DNA of 64,000 bases. Origin: Centrapalus pauciflorus. Lineage: Eukaryota; Streptophyta; Magnoliopsida; Asterales; Asteraceae. A program made the position numbers and the translations under genes. A model generated the notes under the pieces. That model had not been told where the DNA came from and ran no database searches. It saw only the letters and a list, made by a program, of their open reading frames with translations. Where the stretch lies: the NCBI GenBank assembly GCA_020465985.1, contig JAANYP010000249.1, forward strand, positions 455,501-519,500. The letters are read 5' to 3'. Positions 46,106 through 57,559 of this stretch are shown piece after piece (position 1 is the first letter of the stretch; every line of letters begins with the position of its first letter).

Positions 46106-46988
46106 TGTGTATATTACAGTTTTGCATGAAATTTAACATTGTATCGTAATGAACATTTGCATACAATATGAAACTCCATGAACTCAACCTTGCACACACA
46201 TGCAACTCTGTACTTTTAGATTTATGCACGTTTAGTGATTTAGACTTGCTAAACTTTATATGTCACTTTAATAAGGTTTATCACCTTCTAAAATCCATAC
46301 TTTCAAATTATAATGTGTGTTATATTTATATGATTTTGGCCCAATCATATAAATGAGCTATGTAACATCGGTTATTTTGAGGTTCAAAATATTTTGTTAC
46401 TGATACTTGATAAAGATGCTTTCAAGGTTCGTCGTATAGATGAATCACTTGAGCCCTGATACATTTTGAGTGCTATGGAGCTAGGCCAATGAGCATATAG
46501 GTCTTATATCCGGTACTTCGCATCTGGTTTTATTTATAGGACTGTAATGATAAGTTTTTGGATTTAAAAAAAAAAAAACCTAAAAACCTCAACACATGAG
46601 TTAGCTTTCAACCTTCATATAGGATCCCAAATAAGCTTTTTAAAACAGGGTTTTAGAGCTTATAAACCACCGATAAGAGGCTCCCAATATAACATTATTA
46701 CATTCCGAATGTTTTCGTAGTGGTGATGTTGGCGTTAGTTGACTCGTTTGATAAATTTCATTTTTAAGTTTTTAAATTGTAGTATAAATACTTGAAATTA
46801 TTAGGAAACTTGGGTAGTTGGTATTGAAATAAGAAAGTGCATTTTCTTAATATGTAAATTATACAAATTGACTTAAATAAATGTAAGCACTTGAAATTAG
46901 TGAAATCTTGAAAGATTGTGACGTTTGAGGCAAAATGGTAAGAATTTAGATTTATAAATGTTAATATTGTGGTTGACTTATATGAATA
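46106..46988. other. AT-rich intergenic DNA
   Basis: No gene recognised; an A-run lies near 46567-46578. Confidence 0.45.
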
Positions 46989-47040
46989 CTAGCTACATGC
47001 CCGCGCAAAGCGGCGGCGGCAAATAATTTCGATGTGATTA
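46989..47040 (-). mobile_element. Helitron 3' terminus adjoining a gene-fragment mosaic
   Basis: On the minus strand GCCGCCGCTTTGCGCGG forms a short hairpin followed by GCATGTAGCTAG|T (CTAG at 46989-46992, A at 46988). It is the same family as the 42239 end. The element body extends to higher coordinates, where exon-like fragments on the same strand are found up to about 53 kb. The 5' TC end could not be placed. Confidence 0.6.
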
Positions 47041-47689
47041 ACCACAAAAATCACGAAAACATGGGCATGTAAAATTAATCGTATTCAACTGAAAACAAGT
47101 CAAAAATCCGGAAATGGAATGATGAATAAATTTAGGATGTAACCAATTTTGAAGAAACTTTAACGTATGCAAAACGAAATATTTCGTTTTCTCAAGAACA
47201 GTGTTTGAAACATGGCAGTTTCTAGGATTAAAGCAAAATTACAAACATGACTAATGAAATCTTTTGTTTTCTCAAGGATTTGACAAATTCATACATCCAC
47301 GATCAAGGAAGAAAACATTAACAGTCAACCAACAAAGTTAACTTTATATATTTAACAAATGTATACTCATGAAGATGTTTCTCAAACATCACAAACTTGT
47401 CATCACCAAATGTGATAACAGATGCATGAAACATCAAAACTACCTGTTCATTTACATGACAATAGATATAAGCTTCAAATAATATAAATTGAAACAAAAG
47501 TGAACAATCGGTGCATTTAAAAAGTGGGTGTCCATCCAAAACACTGCAAGAATCCAATCATAAATTAGAGAATAAAGAATTAGTTGTATATGAAGCACAT
47601 TGCTTAAAAACAGACTAAAAATGCACAATAAAACAGATGTATAGGCAAGATTTTGCTTTATAATTATATTGCTCAGAGGTATGAACTCT

Positions 47690-48745
47690 TACCATCATAA
47701 TTATATATTGGCATCCTCATGACCTCTCGCTCTTCTGTCATAGTCGAATTTTCTGGGTACGAAAGATCGGATCTCGGCAATGCTCTTATTTGTACAACAA
47801 TATAAAATCAAGTTCTTATTATAGAATCATCCAAAATAATACCCAAAAATCACCAAAGCAGTTATATAGAATAAAAGTTTGCTTGTACATTAATATAGAA
47901 TATGATTGATATGAACTGGTTCCAAGCTACTTCCAAGTCACCATGAAAACTGCAAGAACACTTCCCTTTTCCAGAAAGATTCAAAGTTAAGACTTAAGAC
48001 TATTTATTTGCTGGATTATCATCATTACCACTAATTTTCCAATGTTGATTTGGGTCCACAATGTATCTTTAAAATCTCTTAACTTTGAAGAAAATGATAG
48101 GATATTTGGCAGCATAATCAAACATAATGCAATAAAAGGGACTACAGTAGGGAAATGAACCAAAACACATACATGAGAGACATTCTATTGCATCAACATA
48201 ATGTATGCTCAACCCAAACACTGTCTGCAGTCGAATAAGCCTTCTTTTCTGGAATAATTAAAATACAAGTTCTAATTCATTCACAAATTATTATAAGAGA
48301 AATGACAAATAGTGGAATATGATTTGAATATATGGTACTGACTGATAACAATAATCATCATCATGCTACATAATAAAATGACAGCTTAAAGATTATTTAC
48401 CTTAAACATATACCCTTTCTTCAAGCGAGTAGGATGGAGAAGCTTTATTTGTGATGCAGGACTGAGGAGTGTTCATGTGCCTCAAATGAATAGACGTCAA
48501 AAATATCAAAAGAGTGAAGATGATCAACCAAACATTCATGAGCATGATGCACATCAACTCTGCATTTTGGAGTTGTAAGTTCTAAACCACTGCCGATCTT
48601 CATATTATATTTCTTCTGATGGTGTCGTTGTCTCAGCGGCACATCAACACCAGCAAACGGTGTAGCCAAAGATGATGAAATATTTTTCGCAGTGAACTTC
48701 TCTGTAGTATCAACAACATCATCAATTTTACCCTGAGAGAACTTC
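47690..48745 (-). pseudogene. Exon-like fragments of unrecognised gene(s)
   Basis: At 48445-48745 the minus strand reads EKFSQGKIDDVVDTTEKFTA, then SSLATPFAGVDVPLRQRHHQ and CRVDVHHAHECLVDHLHSFD up to a stop near 48445, without internal stops for about 95 codons. At 47705-47795 another frame reads SIAEIRSFVPRKFDYDRRAR; its VPRKF is weakly reminiscent of a later part of PP2A B''. Codon-like composition suggests former exons, but I cannot assign families. Confidence 0.3.
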
Positions 48746-49217
48746 TCTGGCCATAATTACCCTATCACAGGAAATAGATATAGCAAAATTGCTCTATGAT
48801 ACACCAGTGATACCCAAAATGATTCTAAGATTCTGAAAATATTAGGTTTGACTCAGTTGACAGGAACCACAGATCTCATGCTAAACACAGTTCGGAATAA
48901 AAATGTATGTATCAATGCTGACAAACAGAGAACTGGTCTTACGATTCTTCCTATATAAAAATAATAAACTAATTTCAGAATCTTTTTTAGAAGCTCAATG
49001 TCATTCTTAATTGGTCTTAAGGGCTTTCTTATATTTGTCATGCAAAAAGAGCAAAGGTTGGTTGTAAATAGAGAAAACTGATAGTTCAATCACAACCACC
49101 ACCAAAACCAAATTAAAGCAAACTACTTATGATTTAGAATATATCATAGCCATGATCATCCCCTCCCCTTTTAACCATAAATACATTATAGAGTTAAATA
49201 ATAAATAAATAGAACAT

Positions 49218-49707
49218 AAGGAACTCCAAACCTGGATGAGTTGCCAATAGTTCGCGAAGTATGGGTTTAAAGTCCTCCTATTGCAGAGTTGGCAGACAAT
49301 CATGTAAAAAGAGCAATGGCCCAAAAAGCTATCGTTGTTGAGTATCAACACACAGAACTATCATATTCACTTATTCAATGGTAAATCTTGTATATGACTT
49401 TTGTCATCACACAAACTTAGAGATCAAATAGACATTATTATGATAAGTCTTATCATTTTTATCAACAAGTGCATTTTGTTTATCAAAACCATGTTTAAAT
49501 TGGACTTGATTGAACAGGAATTCAGGAACATTCTTGTATTCTTTTTCATTTTTGAAGGTTTTGGTCTATAAATGTAACAATACGATAGAAATAACAAGTT
49601 GATTGATCCAAATAAAAAATACCTGAGTTAGATATCTCAAATCAGGCTGCTTCAATATCGTATATATTTGAGTCGCAACATATTTTATCAACATGTTGAA
49701 TTCATCC
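49218..49707 (-). pseudogene. Protein phosphatase 2A regulatory subunit B'' fragment (two exons)
   Basis: Exon 1 (49707-49623) has a CTGCAG acceptor and GTATTT donor and reads NMLIKYVATQIYTILKQPDL then RYLTQ. Exon 2 (49277-49218) follows a TAG acceptor and reads EDFKPILRELLATHPGLEFL. Joined in phase (LTQ|EDFKP), they match the conserved segment of plant PP2A B'' subunits (NMLTxDVATQIYxILKQPxxxYLTQxDFKPVLxELLATHPGLEFLQ), the EF-hand-containing regulators of PP2A. The WVDG before NML is altered to DEF, and homology stops after LEFL with no clear EF-hand part, so this is a partial copy. Confidence 0.65.
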
Positions 49708-49870
49708 CTGCAGGCATGTTACTATGTTAGAGAGAAACTTAGGAAAATGAAAATATCATTTAAGTGAGCAACAAATTGTTGGCACAAGGGCTGCCTTGAC
49801 AGGCAGATCACACCACATAAGAGATTTCTATGGTTTATTTATTATCCAAAACCAGATAGGAATTATTGCA

Positions 49871-50007
49871 ACCAAAGGGCCTTTAGTCTAGTGGTACCAA
49901 TGTGCAATCAAGAGGTTGTGGGTTTAAGTCTCATTTGAGACATAAGTTGTACTGATGTAGTGTAGGAAAATTAAGGGGGTAATTTAGGTTTGTCTTTCAA
50001 AAAAGAC
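49871..50007 (+). mobile_element. tRNA-derived SINE with 13-bp TSD
   Basis: An A-box-like TAGTCTAGTGGTACCAA and a B-box-like GGTTGTGGGTTTAAGTC are spaced as in polymerase III SINEs, with a short A-rich tail. AGGAATTATTGCA (49858-49870) and AGGAATGATTGCA (50008-50020) are duplications with one mismatch. It lies within the gene-fragment mosaic and so is younger than it. Confidence 0.8.
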
Positions 50008-50469
50008 AGGAATGATTGCATCGAATCAACATGCACAATGACCATTCATTTGTTTTTCAAGACAACAAACAGACTTATCTTTTCTGTTTTATTCACAGTT
50101 CAGCAGCAAAAGAAATCAGGATTAAGGGCGATTGATATATATATATATATATATATATGATCAATAACACTCAAATAATGATTATGTTGCTAAGACCGAA
50201 GGCCAAATTGCCTTTATTCGCCGACAAAAAAGGATCGAAGAACACATATGCAGAAACATAATTTAAGTTTTTGAGTTTTCATATCAAATCTGAATTTAAG
50301 CCTTAAAATGCTATTAACTTCGATCCAACACTATACATGAACATGCATTACTCTCATTTCATATTTGCAACACTAATCCGTGTTCAATTTTTCATAAATG
50401 TGAAACCATTTTGAAGCTTATACACTTCCAGAAGATTATGAAACTAACCAGGAGCAATGTAACCAAATA

Positions 50470-51700
50470 ATATACAAGTAAACATACATCTCGAAGGAGA
50501 GCTTCTCTAAGAGTAACTCCTCTGTCCACCTATAGAATATACAAGTAAACATACATCTCGAAATTACAAATATGTTCTGCTTTCTACAAAATAAATATCA
50601 GCAAATAATATTTTATGAATATCAACAATACAATAATTATGATGATCAAAAGAAACTTGAAAGTTGAACATGGTAAAGAAACACCCATGACCTTGTCTAA
50701 TATCTAATATCGCACATCAAAAAATACACTTTTATAAATGAAAGAAAGAGACTTTTTAGGGTTATCAATACAGAACCAGATAAAATTAAGCCCTAGGTGT
50801 CATCCCATATTCCAATTAGTAAAATCCAATGTTAAAACTCATAAAATTCAACAAAAATGACGAAAACGACCAGAAACATAGTGAGAGATGATTATATTGG
50901 TTAGCATATATAAAAAAGAAGTCAGGTAATTGACAATCAAATATCGCACATTAGAATAAACACTGAAATAATAATTGACAGTTCTAATTAAATAATAATT
51001 GATAAATCTGATCAAAGAGAATAAAGGAACAAAAGTAAGTTAAAATCATGTATCACACATTAAAAAAACACTGCGAAACACAATTTGTTGATTATGATTA
51101 TATTAATAACAACAAAAGTGAAGATACAAATCAACATGAAGCTGATAGAAAACCAAATTCATTTATGTTAGGTAGAAAGTATCATTATTTTAGGCATAAT
51201 TTTGAATTTCAACATCAACACATCCAACATCTTCTCATATGATTTTTTTGCAAACTTGTCTAAGGAGAAACCGGTGTGAGCTAAAAGCATAGAGCATAAA
51301 AAAAGAGAGCAAACCTGATATATGAATATCTCAGTTCCTGATAAATTCCGACCTGTAACTTTACATGTTAACAAAAAAAATCAGAATTTTATGCTCTAGT
51401 TTAAAATTTTTTCATCAAACATAGCCTAAAACCAATTGAATTATATCCACAAAGTATAGAAAGTTACCATGACATGCCATCTGAAACCAAAAGTTCCTAC
51501 AAGTAGCTCATGACCACTTTTCATATGCTCATGAAAATGCAGAAACAACAACGGTTACAAAGTTTATTAAGAACATAAATAGTACCTCAAATAAAAAGAA
51601 GAAACACCATGAAATTGAGATGCTGTCATCTAGAAACCAAAAGTTCGTGCAAGTAGCTCACGACCACTTTTCATATGCTCTATTCCATAAATCTATACAG
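50470..51700 (-). pseudogene. Further exon-like fragments with local duplications
   Basis: Minus-strand pieces bounded by splice-like AG/GT: 51352-51315 (VGIYQELRYSYI), about 50531-50490 (VDRGVTLREALLRD), and two near-identical copies of EHMKSGRELLARTFGF at about 51470-51540 and 51620-51695. ATATACAAGTAAACATACAT with CTCGAA is also duplicated at about 50471 and 50538. VTLREALLR is faintly like the VTREAF segment that precedes the PP2A B'' part, but this is not secure. Families are unrecognised. Confidence 0.3.
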
Positions 51701-52842
51701 TAAACAAACATATCTTGATCATCGCTTAAGCCCTTTTAAAACCATCAAACAAAGAATATTGGCAGAGGTCTAGTGATTTTGATAGTTCCACAACAGGTAT
51801 CACACAAGAAATCAAGCACATAAACTTTGCGAGGTCCAAACTTTCAACTTCCTAATTTCAATGATGAAGGCATCAAAGTAGAGTAGACCCTAGAGTTTAA
51901 TCACCTAGTACAACAACACATGATATATTGACTTTTTTTTAATATTATCACATCACAGTCAAATAAGGCTTCAAGAATTCATAAGTAAAATATATATAGC
52001 CAATGGGAAGACATTCCTTTGGATCATCACCAGATTAGTAACTTTAAAATAGGAAAAACAATTAACTATGTGATTTATTCCCATAGATGAACATATAAAC
52101 CGATATAAGCCATCCCAAAAACATCAAAACAATATTCTAATGCCCTATGATTTGCAAGCAAGCCAACAAATAAAAATGTACATCTTTAAAATTAGTGAAA
52201 TTTAAATAAATAATGCAATTAGTGATGTTAAAACAAACAGTAAAAGGATTATTTAGTGATACGGCTTTGATTATTTGATTGAATTTAGGAATAGATTTTT
52301 TTTTCTAATTATGATTCTTATTCAAAATGTTGATTCTACCATTTTCGAGTTAGGGTTTTCATTTGTTCTTATTCAAAGAGTTCTTTCCACAGTGCCAATG
52401 TTTTTTTTTCAAATCCCCTCTATGCATCGAGCTACAAATCAATCATAAAGAACACATAGAAAAGAAAATAAAGTAGGTCTTTTACATACCAGTGAGCATA
52501 GATCTGGTTTTTTTGCATAAAAGTGAAGCCTCCAGACAGATTTGGGTTTTTTTTTTGCTTAGAGGTGAAGCTTCCAGTGAGACATGCCTACCTTTTAATC
52601 AATCAACAAAAAACACTTACTTGATTGTTAAGGAATCTGTGAATCGTACATTAACATCCAGTTGGGTCATACCATAGGTTCCTTCAAGTTCCCATCCCAA
52701 ATATGATACAATAATATTGAGGCACAAAATATCCAAAGAATTTAACTGATCAAATGAATTGGAGAAAAGCTCACCGGTTAGTGTAAAGAATCTGAAGAAC
52801 TTTTTTTGAATATACAAAGACATTAGAAGTAACAACCGATAC

Positions 52843-52967
52843 CTGGATTTTGGAAGGAATCGACGACGACACAACTTAGTTCGGCTTGAGAAGCATCGAC
52901 AGGTTGGAAGCTGCGGCCATGGAAGAGCCAATAGAGCTGTTGCCATGGTCTTTAAAGTTGCTGCCAT
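52843..52967 (-). pseudogene. Possible first exon with transit-peptide-like N-terminus
   Basis: An ATG at 52967 starts MAATLKTMATALLALPWPQL then Ser/Arg-rich TCRCFSSRTKLCRRRFLPKS, ending at a CCAG|GTATCG donor (52843/52842). An alanine, serine and arginine-rich start lacking acidic residues would suit an organelle targeting peptide. No recognisable mature protein follows, so it may be a captured first exon. Confidence 0.3.
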
Positions 52968-53072
52968 GGAGACGAAAAGGCAGGGAAAGGAAAAGTCAGT
53001 AGCGTGTATTGGGGAAAGAAGCGGTAGCCGCAGGGTGCAGGCATGGGGAGGAGAAGAAAACGCATGCAACAT

Positions 53073-53800
53073 GGGGAATGGGGATTAGATACAATCGCTG
53101 CAGTTGCTTTTCTTTTCCATGGCAGACAATGCTTTACACATTTGTACGTATTGCTTTAGGAGTGGTAAGTCTTAAAATTCAAGAATCTGCATCAAATGGT
53201 TGTACGTTATGCAGTTGTGGTTGTAATAAACTAAATGCTTTATTAAGTAGTTAAGATAAACTCAAGGATTAAGTTGTACCCCGAGGCCTTGAGCTTATGA
53301 TTAGGAGGGGTTTTGTTTCACGACCGGAAAAAGTTTTGAGAAAAAAATTGTGTTTTGGAGTTGCATGATCGACTTGACTACTTCACAACTGTAAAATTTA
53401 GCTTTAGCTTGGCCGTGAATTGCAATTACCTTGCAATCATGACGATCATGCTTGTAGGCACAACAATGCTTCTAACCGCACAATTTTTGTGTTTTGATTA
53501 GAATTGTATGTGGAGTACTTTTATGTTATCTCATGTATTCTAGAGCGATACTTAAAGGTGTATTAGATGTCTATATGTGAACCTCTTGGGTTTGGGTTTC
53601 ATTGCTCGATTTGACCTTATCCGTGAGTTTTTGATTAATGCATACAACACACACAAATTTGTCTATCACGGTCGATGTCATCAGTGCTTGATATCTGAAC
53701 ATATTAATCGTCATATCGTGTTAATCCTAAGAATTGAGAGCATAATGTGATGACTTCGTGAGATTGCTATTATGAGATCCTCGATGTTTGAGGACTTACC
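53073..53800. other. Unassigned DNA left of the CACTA element
   Basis: Moderate GC for the window but no open frame or repeat termini recognised. CCCGAGGCCTTGAGC with GATTAGGAGGGG (about 53280-53310) looks retroelement-like, without proof. Confidence 0.35.
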
Positions 53801-55153
53801 CACTACAAGAAAAATAAGAAAATTTGACGGAGCCTTTTTGTGGCGACTAATGTCGTCGCAAATAGCCCACTAAAAGACAAAAAAATCTGCTCTTTGACTT
53901 AAATTGGTCGACATTCGGAGATGGCCTTTTGCGGCGACATTGTCGTCGCAAAAAGGTATTAGATATAATTTTTTTACTTTTTTTTGGCACGAAACTTACA
54001 TTTTGCGCGGTAGAAAGACCGCATTTTCTTTCGAGGTATCTACGACGACAGTTTTGGGAATTGGCGACGACTTGTCGCCGCGATAGGGCTACAACGACGA
54101 CACTGCTGTCGCCGCAGAAGGTTCAGTCGATTTAACCTACTTAACAGCAGCAGCCGTTTTCATTTTAACACTTTTCACCTACCTCTCTCTCCTCCAATTT
54201 CTCTCTCGGTTCCATCTCCGGCCACCTGCTTCAGCTCCGGCGGCCACCCTCGGTTGAAGCTCTGCCGGCCATCTTCTTCCATTTCTTCCGGCCACTTCGC
54301 GGTCTCCATTTTTTTCGGTCGAAACTTTGACGACAAGTTGGTTGAAGCTCCAACGACAACTTGGTTATTTCTGAACAAATTTTAAGGTTAGTTTCATTAG
54401 ATATAAATGTCATTATTTTAACATAAATTTCTAGAAACTTAAGGTTTGTTTGTTTTTTTTTCCGGTGGTTGACATTTGTAGTTGTTCCTCGGTCCGGTAA
54501 AAACTCCGGTGGGTCGACATTTGAGGTTAGTATTTTTTTAAATTTTTGATTTTTACATATTATTTAAGTTATTAAATCATTTTTCAAAATATTATGTTAT
54601 AAATTTGTTCTAAAAATATAGACTTTTTATGATATGAAAATATTATCTTTTAATATGATAATTAGTAGAAAAAAATAAATTTTATATGCATATAGAGTTT
54701 TTATGATATGAAAAAAGTGTATTTAATTGCAATGTATTTTTATTGTTTAGAAAATATGAAAAAAATTATAATTATATTATGTATGTTAATACGTATTTTT
54801 AAAAGTGTGTTTAGTTTAGTATTATTATTAGTAATTAGTGTTAATTTGTGTTATTAAACATATGTTAGTTAGTGCTATTAAAAAAATATTACTTTTAAAG
54901 TAACATAAATTAAAAAATATACATTATAAGACATACATTAAATTAAAGTAACATTAGATTAAATATAACATATGTTTTACTTTAAAATGTCATAAAATGA
55001 ATACATATATTAGTATGTTGATTAGTGTTATTAAAACATATATTAATTTGATAAATTAGGTAATGTATACACTTGTGTGTGTGTGTGTCAAGAATATGTT
55101 ATTGGTAATATATACATGTTAATATAGACTCAATACTATATAATTCATGCAAT

Positions 55154-55157
<4 letters not shown>

Positions 55158-55230
<73 letters not shown>
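55158..55230. repeat. (TA)n microsatellite inside the CACTA element
   Basis: About 73 bp of TA dinucleotides between the non-coding part and the transposase-like exons. Confidence 0.95.
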
Positions 55231-55233
<3 letters not shown>

Positions 55234-55264
55234 TTTATTTACATATACATTAAATGTGTTACAG

Positions 55265-55824
55265 TACGACCCTACGACGGGTCAGTTTCCTAGTCTTATT
55301 GACCAATTTGGTGATATGCACCGACGAAATAACGTTTTCGCCAATGACATTGCTGCAAGACAATATGTAAATAATCATTTTTATTTAAATGCAATAAATT
55401 GTATATAAATATTTATTTGTAGTGTTTATTATGAAATATATATATAATATCAATTTTTTTTTGCAATTACACAGCACGAGATGGAGCAGCTTCGGAATAA
55501 TTAAGTCGGAAGTTCCAACCCGATGACCGAAGAAGAAATATTGTCTCAAGTCTCGGGAGAACGACGTGGGCATAATCGCGGAATTGGTAGAAAATTACCA
55601 GGCAGTTTATCGAGTTCAAACTCTTAATCACAACCAGAAACGTATTCAAAAGCCGAAGTTGATAAACTAGTTGCTCGACAAATTAAAAAGCAACAAAAAT
55701 TAAAGGCTCGACAAGAACTCTTATACAATGCGTTAAGAGCTGCATATATAGACGTTCCTGGTTATGACGAAGACGAGGAAAATGACGAAGACGAGGAAAA
55801 CGACGAAGGCGAAGAAGATAATTA
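55265..55824 (+). pseudogene. CACTA transposase-like (Ptta/En/Spm) 3' exons, broken
   Basis: An exon at 55265-55369 after acceptor GTTACAG reads YDPTTGQFPSLIDQFGDMHR then RNNVFANDIAARQY and ends at a GTAAAT donor. The next exon, after TTACACAG (55473), reads HEMEQLRNN then a stop, then MTEEEILSQVSGERRGHNRG, IGRKLPGS, another stop near 55626, KAEVDKLVARQIKKQQKLKA and an acidic tail YDEDEENDEDEEN up to TAA at 55824. The G-RRG-x-RG-GRK motif and acidic or Lys-rich end are typical of plant Ptta/En/Spm proteins. Two in-frame stops make it non-functional. Confidence 0.65.
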
Positions 55825-56475
55825 GGTGTTGTTTGTTTTTTAAGAGGTTAAATGTCTAAAGTCTGAAAACCACATCTGAAATTAAGAGGAGACCTTAACA
55901 TCTGAAATTAAGAGCCTCTTAATTTTAATTAAGACAACTCTTATCCTCTTAAAATTCAGAGGTTTCAATCTCTTAAGTCTGAACCTAAACAAACAAACTT
56001 AATTTATTATAGATCTGAACTTTAGACTTCAGAGGTTTTAAGAGAGTCTTAATGGAAAACAAACGAGACCTTAGTTTATATTATGTAATGTTTTTTAATT
56101 GAAAATGTGTATTTGGTAAATATTTTGTAACTATCGATGTTTTAAAATTTATTAGATTTGAGTTTGTTGAAACCATATCAAATTGTAAATTCTGTAAACA
56201 GGTTTATATAACCCGATTGGGGGCCAAAAAAACAGCAAAAAGCTGTGCATTTTTTCACACTTTTTGCGACGACATGTTGATGTTTATTATTTAACTTTTA
56301 GCGACAACATGTCGTCGCAAAAGGTGAAGAAGTCGTCGCAAAAAGTGGTTTTTAGCGGCGACATTGTCGTTGCAAAAAGATATTCATTTTAATTTTGAAT
56401 TAATTTTCGAAATACTTTTGGCGACGACATTGTCGCAAAAGATGATGACGTGTCAAAAGATGTTGACATGTCGAG

Positions 56476-56583
56476 ATGGAAGAAGAGGTAAACTTAGAGG
56501 AATATATGAAAGACTTGGATCATGATTTTCTTGATACGATGGAAGCTAATTGTAATACAAACATGCAAGGTGAAGAAACTTAA
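56476..56583 (+). other. Short acidic frame just right of the CACTA subterminal repeats
   Basis: A 35-codon frame, MEEEVNLEEYMKDLDHDFLD then TMEANCNTNMQGEET and stop. Composition is protein-like but the fragment is short and has no recognised family. Confidence 0.2.
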
Positions 56584-56685
56584 GCAAGAAGAGGAAAATT
56601 TGAGTCCATGATGGATTCAATGATGTAATTCACTTGATTGAATAATGTTTTAAAGAAATATCAATTAACTTGAGTAAAGATATTA

Positions 56686-56990
56686 GGGTTAAGATCTTAC
56701 AATAACAACTTACTTTTGAAAATGTATCGATATGGTACGTCTACTTTTTTAATTGTCTATATGGTACGTGTACTTCAATTTTCTGTATCGATATGGTCAT
56801 TCTACATAATAGAGCCCTGTTTTTATATACGAAATAAGGTTCCAATGGTATGAAAAACAGGGGTCTATTACAAATATGGTCATATCGGTATGAAAAATTG
56901 AAGTACAGGTACCATATCGACATTTAAAAAAGTAGACGTACCATATTGATAAATTTTCAATAGTAGGTTACTATTGCATGGCTTTACCCC
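56686..56990. mobile_element. Mutator-like MITE with perfect 9-bp TSD
   Basis: Almost the whole 305 bp is an inverted repeat with arms of about 130 bp (GGGTTAAG..., TGAAAATGTATCGATATGGT, ATATGGTACGTGTACTTCAA and their inverses). AAGATATTA flanks at 56677-56685 and 56991-56999, the 9-bp TSD of Mutator-like elements. The minus frame through it is not a protein. A partial relative lies at 27438-27720. Confidence 0.9.
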
Positions 56991-56999
56991 AAGATATTA

Positions 57000-57559
57000 A
57001 TATTAAATGTAAAATGAAAATCATTGAACAACGTGAGAAGATACGTCGACAGATCTTAAAGATGTATTCACTAACTCAATTGGATAAGCTTAAACTAAGC
57101 TACATGAAAGATAAGAAGTGATCCCATAAAAACATACATATAAAATTTTTGTCAATCTGAATAACCGACGAAGGCGATAAACAAAGTTGGGTTAACTACA
57201 TTTGAAAGAGTAACGTTTTGAAATGCGATGCTTATAGAGGTGATTTGCACTCTATTATGGTTGTTATGATTTGTAGAATTTCATTTTGATCAAAATGATT
57301 TGTGATAAAAATTTATTTGAATTCTTTAAAGTTTATTTGGTTTAATATAACATCATAACGTGTCTCTATTATGTTCACATATATGTTTTGGTTATTTATA
57401 AATAGGAGAAAAAGGTTTAATGAATACTCAACTAATAAAATTGTAGTTTTTATTTTTGCATATAATTTTATATAAAATAATAAAAAGTAAATGAAAAAAA
57501 AAAAATCAAAGACAGCGGTGTCATATGACATTATTTAAATATAATTCATTTAATAAATT
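57000..57559. other. AT-rich intergenic DNA
   Basis: No gene recognised. Confidence 0.5.

Larger units (their letters stand above)
53801..56450 (+). mobile_element. CACTA (En/Spm-type) element, right terminus missing
   Basis: The left end CACTACAAGAAAAATAAG is the standard CACTA terminus. Both flanks of the body hold dense subterminal repeats of GCGACGACA-TGTCGTCGC type (left about 53825-54115, right about 56265-56440), pointing both ways as expected for transposase-binding sites. The inverse CTTGTAGTG end is not found after 56450, so the right tip is deleted or altered. Transposase remnants lie at 55265-55824; a (TA)n run is at about 55158-55230. Confidence 0.8.
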
